64,000 bases of DNA from the NCBI GenBank assembly GCA_963743035.1, contig CAVUOB010000001.1, positions 1 through 64,000 of the forward strand, in the 5' to 3' direction. A program made the position numbers and the translations under genes. A model generated the notes under the pieces. It did no database searches and was not told the DNA's origin. It worked only from the letters and a program-made list of their open reading frames with translations. This document shows positions 59,807 through 64,000 of this stretch, piece by piece (within the stretch, counting starts at the first letter, position 1; each line of letters starts with the position of its first letter). Source of the DNA: PALSA-911 sp963743035 (lineage in GTDB: Bacteria; Pseudomonadota; Alphaproteobacteria; Acetobacterales; Acetobacteraceae).

Positions 59807-60793
59807 CTAACCCCCGGTTACGCTCATATGCCGCGCCACGGACGGGGCCTGCGTGCGGCGGTCGATGACGAAGTCGTGGCCTTTCGGCTTGCGGCCGATG
59901 GCTTCCAGGATGGCGGCGTCGAGCGCGTCGTCCGACACGCCGGCGCGCAGCACGCGGCGCAGATCGGCATCGTCGTCCTGGCCCAGGCACATATACAGGG
60001 TGCCGGTGCAGGTCAGGCGGACGCGGTTGCAGCTTTCACAGAAATTATGCGTCATCGGCGTGATGAAGCCGATGCGCCGGCCGGTTTCCCGCACGTTGAA
60101 ATACCGCGCCGGGCCGCCGGTCTTGTAGTCGGTGTCTTCCAGCGTCCAGTGCTTGCGCAGCCGGCTGCGCACCATGGACAGCGGCAGATATTGCGCCGTG
60201 CGGTCACCGTCGATGTCGCCCATCGGCATGGTTTCGATCAGGCAGAGGTCGAACCCGTGTTCGCCGCACCAGGCGAGCATCCGGTCGAACTCGTGCTCAT
60301 TCACGTCCTGCATGGCGACGGCGTTGATCTTCACCGCCAGGCCCGCTGCCTTGGCGGTGAAGATGCCGTCCATCGTCTGCTCGATTTTGCCCCAGCGGGT
60401 GATGCGGGTGAATGTCTCCGGATCCAGCGTGTCCAGGGACACGTTCACGCGGCGCACGCCGGCGGCGTACAACGTCTCCGCGTGCCTGGTCAGCTGGGTG
60501 CCGTTGGTGGTCACGGTCAGTTCGCTCAGACCGCTGCCGATCCGCGCGCCCAGGCTCTGGAACAGCGTCATCACGTCCCGGCGCACCAGCGGCTCCCCGC
60601 CGGTGATGCGGATCTTGGTGGTGCCCAGGCGGATGAATGCGGCGCAGACCCGGTCCAGCTCCTCCAGGGTCAGGATGTCCTTCTTGGGCAGGAAGGTCAT
60701 GTCCTCCGCCATGCAGTAGACGCAGCGCAGATCGCAGCGGTCGGTGACCGACACGCGGAGATAGGTGATGCTACGGCCGAACGGGTCGATCAT
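59807..60793 (-). CDS. moaA: GTP 3',8-cyclase (molybdenum cofactor biosynthesis)
   Basis: 328-residue radical SAM enzyme, first step of molybdopterin synthesis. The SAM cluster ligands are Cys20, Cys24 and Cys27 (TDRCDLRCVYCMAE). The second [4Fe-4S] site is FCESCNRVRLTCTG. The C-terminal Gly-Gly required for activity is present (SVTGG). No other moa genes lie in the window. Confidence 0.96.
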   Translation of the reverse strand: MIDPFGRSITYLRVSVTDRCDLRCVYCMAEDMTFLPKKDILTLEELDRVCAAFIRLGTTKIRITGGEPLVRRDVMTLFQSLGARIGSGLSELTVTTNGTQLTRHAETLYAAGVRRVNVSLDTLDPETFTRITRWGKIEQTMDGIFTAKAAGLAVKINAVAMQDVNEHEFDRMLAWCGEHGFDLCLIETMPMGDIDGDRTAQYLPLSMVRSRLRKHWTLEDTDYKTGGPARYFNVRETGRRIGFITPMTHNFCESCNRVRLTCTGTLYMCLGQDDDADLRRVLRAGVSDDALDAAILEAIGRKPKGHDFVIDRRTQAPSVARHMSVTGG

Positions 60794-60878
60794 GCTCTTC
60801 AGGCTCCGAAATCATCCACAGATGTGCGGCATCCGGCCCTCCGGTTCAAGCCCGCCCCCTGGTTCGCGGAACCGTCGG

Positions 60879-61094
60879 TTAGCTATCATTCAGGCCCGGC
60901 GGCCCGTCGAGCGGCTCCAGCGTCACCGCCTCGGCGTTCACCAGAACCTTGCCGGCATGGGCGAAGTTCACCGTCACCCGCGCGCCCACCACGGACTGCA
61001 CCTGCCCCGCGCCCCAATCGGGCTGGCCGGGATGGCGCACCCAGCTGCCTGGCTCGATCGCTGCTGCCAGATAATCCCGGGATCGCCGTGTCAT
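60879..61094 (-). CDS. DUF3553 domain protein
   Basis: 71 residues from the ATG at 61094. IEPGSWVRHPGQPDWGAGQV then VTVNFAHAGKVLVN is the DUF3553 core, related to the PcrA/UvrD-type C-terminal Tudor fold. Upstream in-frame codons have no ribosome site. Divergent from chpT, an arrangement seen in other alphaproteobacteria. Function unknown, perhaps RNA-polymerase contact as in PcrA C-terminal domains. Confidence 0.85.
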   Translation of the reverse strand: MTRRSRDYLAAAIEPGSWVRHPGQPDWGAGQVQSVVGARVTVNFAHAGKVLVNAEAVTLEPLDGPPGLNDS

Positions 61095-61232
61095 TGCGCA
61101 GTCCGCAAAAATCTTCCCCTTGGGGTTGAAATTGACCCTAAATTCATCCACCGCCGCGCCGAACGAGCCCGGGTTAAGGATTTGGCGAGGTGCCCGGCTG
61201 CATTCATAGCAGCATAACCACGGAAGCTGCCG

Positions 61233-61880
61233 ATGACAGATGGCCCCCAACCCGATCCGCTGCTTCTGGCCGAACTAATCGCCGCGCGCCTGTGCCATGA
61301 CCTGAGCGGCCCGATCGGACCCATGGCCGGCGTGGTGGAACTGGCTGGCGAGGACCCGGGCGCGACGGAGGAGGCGCTTGCCGTGGCGGCCGAAACCGCC
61401 GGCGGGCTGATCGCGCGGATCCGCCTGCTGCGCGCCGCCTGGGGTGGCGATTGCCCCGCGATGGATATCGAGGCGATCGGCGCGCTGGTCTCCGGCGGGG
61501 CCGGCAGGAAGCGCGTGGCGATCGACCTGTCGGGAGTGGCGAAGGCGCCGGTCGCCTCCGCCACCGCCCGGCTGCTGCTGAATGCGCTGATGCTCGGCAT
61601 CGACAGCCTGCCCGCCGGCGGCACGGTGGCCAGCGCCGGGGACCCGGCCGGCGACATGCTCATCACCATCCGCGGTCCCCGCGCCGCCTGGCCGCCCGGC
61701 CTCGCCACGTGCCTGGCCGATCCCGGGGCCGCCGCGCGGATGCTGGAAAACCCGCGCGCCGTGCAGATCCCGTTCATCGCCCTGCTCGCGCATCGCCCGG
61801 GGCCGCACCTGTCCCTGCTGTTCGGCGCTGACGCCAGCTCTGCTCCGCCGCTGCTGATTTCGCATCGCGATCGGTGCTAA
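61233..61880 (+). CDS. chpT: ChpT-like histidine phosphotransferase
   Basis: 215 residues. The phosphorylated His is probably residue 22 in IAARLCHDLSGPIGPMAG. The rest follows a degenerate HATPase-like fold. In Caulobacter, ChpT passes phosphate from CckA to CtrA and CpdR, controlling cell-cycle transcription; the family is alphaproteobacterial. The stop codon abuts a palindromic repeat. Confidence 0.82.
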   Translation: MTDGPQPDPLLLAELIAARLCHDLSGPIGPMAGVVELAGEDPGATEEALAVAAETAGGLIARIRLLRAAWGGDCPAMDIEAIGALVSGGAGRKRVAIDLSGVAKAPVASATARLLLNALMLGIDSLPAGGTVASAGDPAGDMLITIRGPRAAWPPGLATCLADPGAAARMLENPRAVQIPFIALLAHRPGPHLSLLFGADASSAPPLLISHRDRC

Positions 61881-61914
61881 GCATGATCGGCGCAGATAGA
61901 AGTGCCGATCATGC
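61881..61914. repeat. Composite palindromic repeat, module A (copy 2)
   Basis: GCATGATCGGC (61881-61891) pairs with GCCGATCATGC (61904-61914), a perfect 11-base stem with a 12-base loop, flanked by CTA and TAG. Same module as 13834-13877. It starts directly after the chpT stop and may act as its 3' hairpin. Confidence 0.8.
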
Positions 61915-61933
61915 CCTAGTCTTTTGTTGTAGC

Positions 61934-61980
61934 GAGCAACTTTATCCATGCAGATAATTCCATCTGAATGGATGTTGCTC
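61934..61980. repeat. Composite palindromic repeat, module B (copy 2)
   Basis: GAGCAAC (61934-61940) pairs with GTTGCTC (61974-61980), with inner ATCCAT / ATGGAT and CAGAT / ATCTG. Same outline as 13773-13819. Modules A and B here are in the reverse order of copy 1, i.e. the whole element is inverted. Confidence 0.7.
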
Positions 61981-62431
61981 TGGGGTCGGCAACCCGTCCC
62001 GGCTTTACGCTTTGTTCGCTACCGCGGTTCCAGGATCGACGATGCCCGCCAATGCCCCGATGGCAGCGGATAGCCCGGAGCCTGCGTGGACGATCTGCGC
62101 GCGGAGTTCATGGCCGAGACGAGGAAGACAAGACCCTGCTGACAACATTGCGCCGGCCCTGGCGGTCGTCTCTGCACGACTGGGCCGCCGGATGTCGCAG
62201 ACCGCGGCCTCTGGTTTGGCGCTCCAAAATCACTTCGGGTGCCACCGACCGCTTTCTTCCAATTGTCGGCGAGCGCGGCGTCCGTTCTTTGGCAGAAGGA
62301 TAGGCCGGAAGCGGAATGTAACAGGACTGTCGCTTGTGTTGCCGGACAATGCAGCCGCATTACCGCGCAATGTCCGATGGGATCGCCCATCCGATCATTA
62401 TCCGCAATCCTCGACCTCCTGGAGAACGCCC
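61981..62431. other. Intergenic region without a convincing gene
   Basis: About 450 bases between the repeat element and the interrupted secreted-protein gene. Open frames on both strands lack a recognisable domain or ribosome site. It should contain the promoter for the secreted protein. Confidence 0.4.
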
Positions 62432-62633
62432 TTGACGCCGATTTCGACCCGCCTGGCCCTGGCCACCTGCCTGGGATTGATCTGCACGCCTGCCGCGCAC
62501 GCCGCCGTGCAACTGATCGCCACCGGCACGCTGACAGGCTCATCGGCCGGAGCCAATGTGGATCTGTCAGTCCTGACTGGCCCGCTCGAAAACGGCCTGA
62601 GCGGCAACATCCTCGGTGGCATGGGCTCCGCCC
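62432..62633 (+). pseudogene. Phytase-esterase-like secreted protein, N-terminal fragment cut by IS4 element
   Basis: TTG start preceded by GGAG seven bases upstream. A signal peptide (LALATCLGLICTPAAHA) leads into VQLIATGTLTGSSAGANVDL and then LENGLSGNILGGMGSA. This matches the usual start of exported proteins with an esterase-like activity of phytase domain. The frame then meets the insertion element and stops at 62638. The continuation is at 63969-64000. Confidence 0.7.
62623..62633. repeat. Left target site duplication of the IS4-family element
   Basis: GGGCTCCGCCC, repeated exactly at 63958-63968. An 11-base duplication is usual for IS4-family elements. Confidence 0.85.
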
Positions 62634-62689
62634 CATAGGCGCGAATCTAAGGCTTGCGTCGGCTCGATTGAGGGTAATTCGTAAGGTGA

Positions 62690-63751
62690 ATGGAAGCCTC
62701 CCTTGAAGACGGCCAATGGTCGTCGATTGTCTCGCGTCTGAGCGAAGTTGCCGACCTGGAGACGACCGCGCGCTCATTCGGTGCCTTGCAGCGGGTGCGA
62801 AAGGTGCGCCGTGCGGAGGACCTTCTTCGCTTGGCGTTGATGTATGGACCCGGCCATTTGTCGTTGCGCACGACGGCGGCGATGGCCGGCGATGGGGCGA
62901 TCGTGGCGCTGAGCGACAAGGGTGTGCTCGGGCGTTTGCGCAAGATGGGCGACTGGCTGGAGCATCTGTTGCAGCGTCTGCTGGAGCAGCGGCGAGGCCT
63001 GGCCTGCGGCGAAGCGGCGCTGAACCTGGCGCTGGTGGATGGCTCGGTGGTTTGCGCGCCGGGCAGCACCGGTAGCGACTGGCGGCTGCATGCCCGCTTT
63101 GATCCCGGGCGGGGCTGCTTTGCCGACCTGGTTCTCACCCAAGGCAAGCTCGCCGAACGGGTGGACCGGACGCAGATCCAAGCCGGTCAAACCGTGATCC
63201 AGGACCGCGGCTATGCGCGGGTGCGCGACTTCTCGGCGGTGCTGGCGGCCAAGGCCGACTTCATCACCCGGATTGGCTGGAACGCCTTGCGACTGCTCGA
63301 CGCGACGGGGCAGCGCATCGACCTGTTGCAGCTTCTACCGCAATCCTCTGGCGTGGCCGAGCATCCGGTCTACCTCAAAGGCGTGGACGCCCCGCTGCGG
63401 CTGGTGATCCAGGCCATGCCGGCCGAACACGCCGAGCGGCAGCGCAAGCGGATGGCCCGCAAGGCGGGCAAGAGCGGCCACAAGCTCGACGCACGCACCA
63501 CCACGGCCGCCGGCTATCTGATCCTGGCGACCTCGCTATCGGTCCAGACCCAGCCGGCGGAGCGCATCATCGAGATGTATCGCAACCGCTGGCAGATCGA
63601 GCTTGGTTTCAAGCGGCTCAAGACGCTGGGCGGCCTGGACAGGCTGCCGGCGATGGACCCCGCGCTGGCGCGGACCTGGCTGCTGGCCCAACTGATCGTC
63701 GCTGTATTGACCGACGAAATCGCCAGCGAGATTGTCGGTTTCCCCCCCTAA
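62690..63751 (+). CDS. IS4 family transposase, probably frameshifted at a C7 run
   Basis: 353 residues to the stop. DDE residues lie in LALVDGSVV, VIQDRGYARV and the YREK motif YRNRWQIELGFKRLK, which fits Y-x2-R-x3-E-x6-K exactly. The chain stops after IVGFPP at a run of seven C (63742-63748). In the next frame coding-like sequence continues as KPAAVRCRRMSIWRAWQIAH to about 63944. One C fewer would join the two. The core is complete, so activity may depend on whether frameshifting occurs. Confidence 0.88.
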   Translation: MEASLEDGQWSSIVSRLSEVADLETTARSFGALQRVRKVRRAEDLLRLALMYGPGHLSLRTTAAMAGDGAIVALSDKGVLGRLRKMGDWLEHLLQRLLEQRRGLACGEAALNLALVDGSVVCAPGSTGSDWRLHARFDPGRGCFADLVLTQGKLAERVDRTQIQAGQTVIQDRGYARVRDFSAVLAAKADFITRIGWNALRLLDATGQRIDLLQLLPQSSGVAEHPVYLKGVDAPLRLVIQAMPAEHAERQRKRMARKAGKSGHKLDARTTTAAGYLILATSLSVQTQPAERIIEMYRNRWQIELGFKRLKTLGGLDRLPAMDPALARTWLLAQLIVAVLTDEIASEIVGFPP

Positions 63752-63944
63752 GCCGGCCGCTGTCCGCTGCCGGCGAATGTCCATCTGGCGCGCCTGGCAG
63801 ATCGCCCATCGCACCCTCGTCAGGGCCATATTGCCAACCCCAAGAAAGCGAACCAGGCAGGCCACCAACGCCATGCGCCACACACTGGCCGAGGCGCCAA
63901 GGCAGAGAACCCTACAATGCGCAGACCTGAGAATAACCCGGTAA
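63752..63944 (+). pseudogene. Displaced C-terminal segment of the IS4 transposase
   Basis: Reads in the +1 frame relative to the transposase from the C7 run: a basic segment with MSIWRAWQIAHRTLVRAILP that resembles the usual C-terminal tail of such transposases. It has no start signals of its own. Confidence 0.55.
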
Positions 63945-63957
63945 GTTCGCGCTTATG

Positions 63958-63968
63958 GGGCTCCGCCC
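63958..63968. repeat. Right target site duplication of the IS4-family element
   Basis: Second copy of GGGCTCCGCCC. Confidence 0.85.
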
Positions 63969-64000
63969 TCGCCTGGGCCGGAGGCAACACCTTCATTGCC
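63969..64000 (+). pseudogene. Phytase-esterase-like protein, continuation after the IS4 element (runs off window)
   Basis: Joined in silico to the fragment ending at 62633, the sequence reads LGGMGSALAWAGGNTFIA without a break; this is the conserved start of the esterase-like activity of phytase domain. The rest lies beyond the window. Confidence 0.65.

Larger units (their letters stand above)
62634..63957 (+). mobile_element. IS4-family insertion sequence, 1324 bp
   Basis: Termini are CATAGGCGCGAATCTA (left) and CATAAGCGCGAACTTA (right, inverted), 13 of 16 matching. Flanked by the 11-base duplication GGGCTCCGCCC. It carries one transposase gene with a probable frameshift near its 3' end. 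Removal of the element and one duplication restores an open frame through the junction. Confidence 0.9.

Noticed and set aside
1..64000. CRISPR arrays, tRNA or rRNA genes, prophage
   Set aside because: No regularly spaced direct repeats of CRISPR type, no cloverleaf with CCA-proximal features, no ribosomal RNA signatures and no phage structural genes were seen on either strand.

Overview
The window is GC-rich chromosomal DNA of an alphaproteobacterium. The best fit is Acetobacteraceae or a close Rhodospirillales relative; no species is claimed. Support comes from the nuoM-nuoN-coaX-rnj-DUF1467 order, a ChpT-type histidine phosphotransferase beside a DUF3553 gene, and a catabolic background rich in MmgE/PrpD, CaiB, TRAP and orphan solute-binding proteins. 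No rRNA, tRNA or CRISPR array was seen.

Layout. 1-5.3 kb: end of the complex I operon (nuoM partial, nuoN), pantothenate kinase coaX, ribonuclease J and a DUF1467 membrane protein. 5.5-10.7 kb: surface polysaccharide genes, with wecB and wecC making UDP-ManNAcA, and a convergent gene fusing a Wzx-type flippase to a family-4 glycosyltransferase. 11.3-18.0 kb: a leftward mvaB-prpD-dctP catabolic operon, a CHRD protein, an aldo/keto reductase and a second PrpD protein. 18.0-26.9 kb: phosphoglucomutase, small membrane proteins, a di-haem peroxidase, a multi-spanning membrane protein, a cupredoxin and a PAS-GGDEF-EAL c-di-GMP enzyme. 26.9-36.6 kb: pirin, LLM oxidoreductase, tandem CaiB protein, enoyl-CoA hydratase, an EmrB/MarR/EmrA efflux locus and a MetE-like protein. 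36.6-43.6 kb: two orphan branched-chain-type binding proteins, a collapsed lpxR remnant and a complete Mla-type lipid transport operon. 43.7-53.5 kb: DapA-family lyase, MarR-GNAT fusion, dihydropyrimidinase divergent from TRAP permeases, bicupin, a third orphan binding protein and a VOC protein. 53.6-56.2 kb: Fur-box-preceded bfd-bfr iron-storage pair, an IS481-family element, a MOSC remnant and a candidate small RNA. 56.2-64.0 kb: MFS transporter with arsC, dienelactone hydrolase, a serine hydrolase, moaA, DUF3553, chpT, and an IS4-family element that splits a secreted phytase-esterase-like gene.

Most notable structural observations: (i) two insertion sequences whose exact ends and target duplications can be read, one restoring a split gene when removed in silico and the other sharing a stop-codon-bearing target duplication with three reading frames; (ii) a composite two-hairpin intergenic repeat present twice in opposite orientation; (iii) a flippase-glycosyltransferase fusion; (iv) an lpxR gene collapsed by an internal deletion; (v) an orphan promoter plus intrinsic terminator that may define a small RNA. 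No clearly new multi-gene system is evident.
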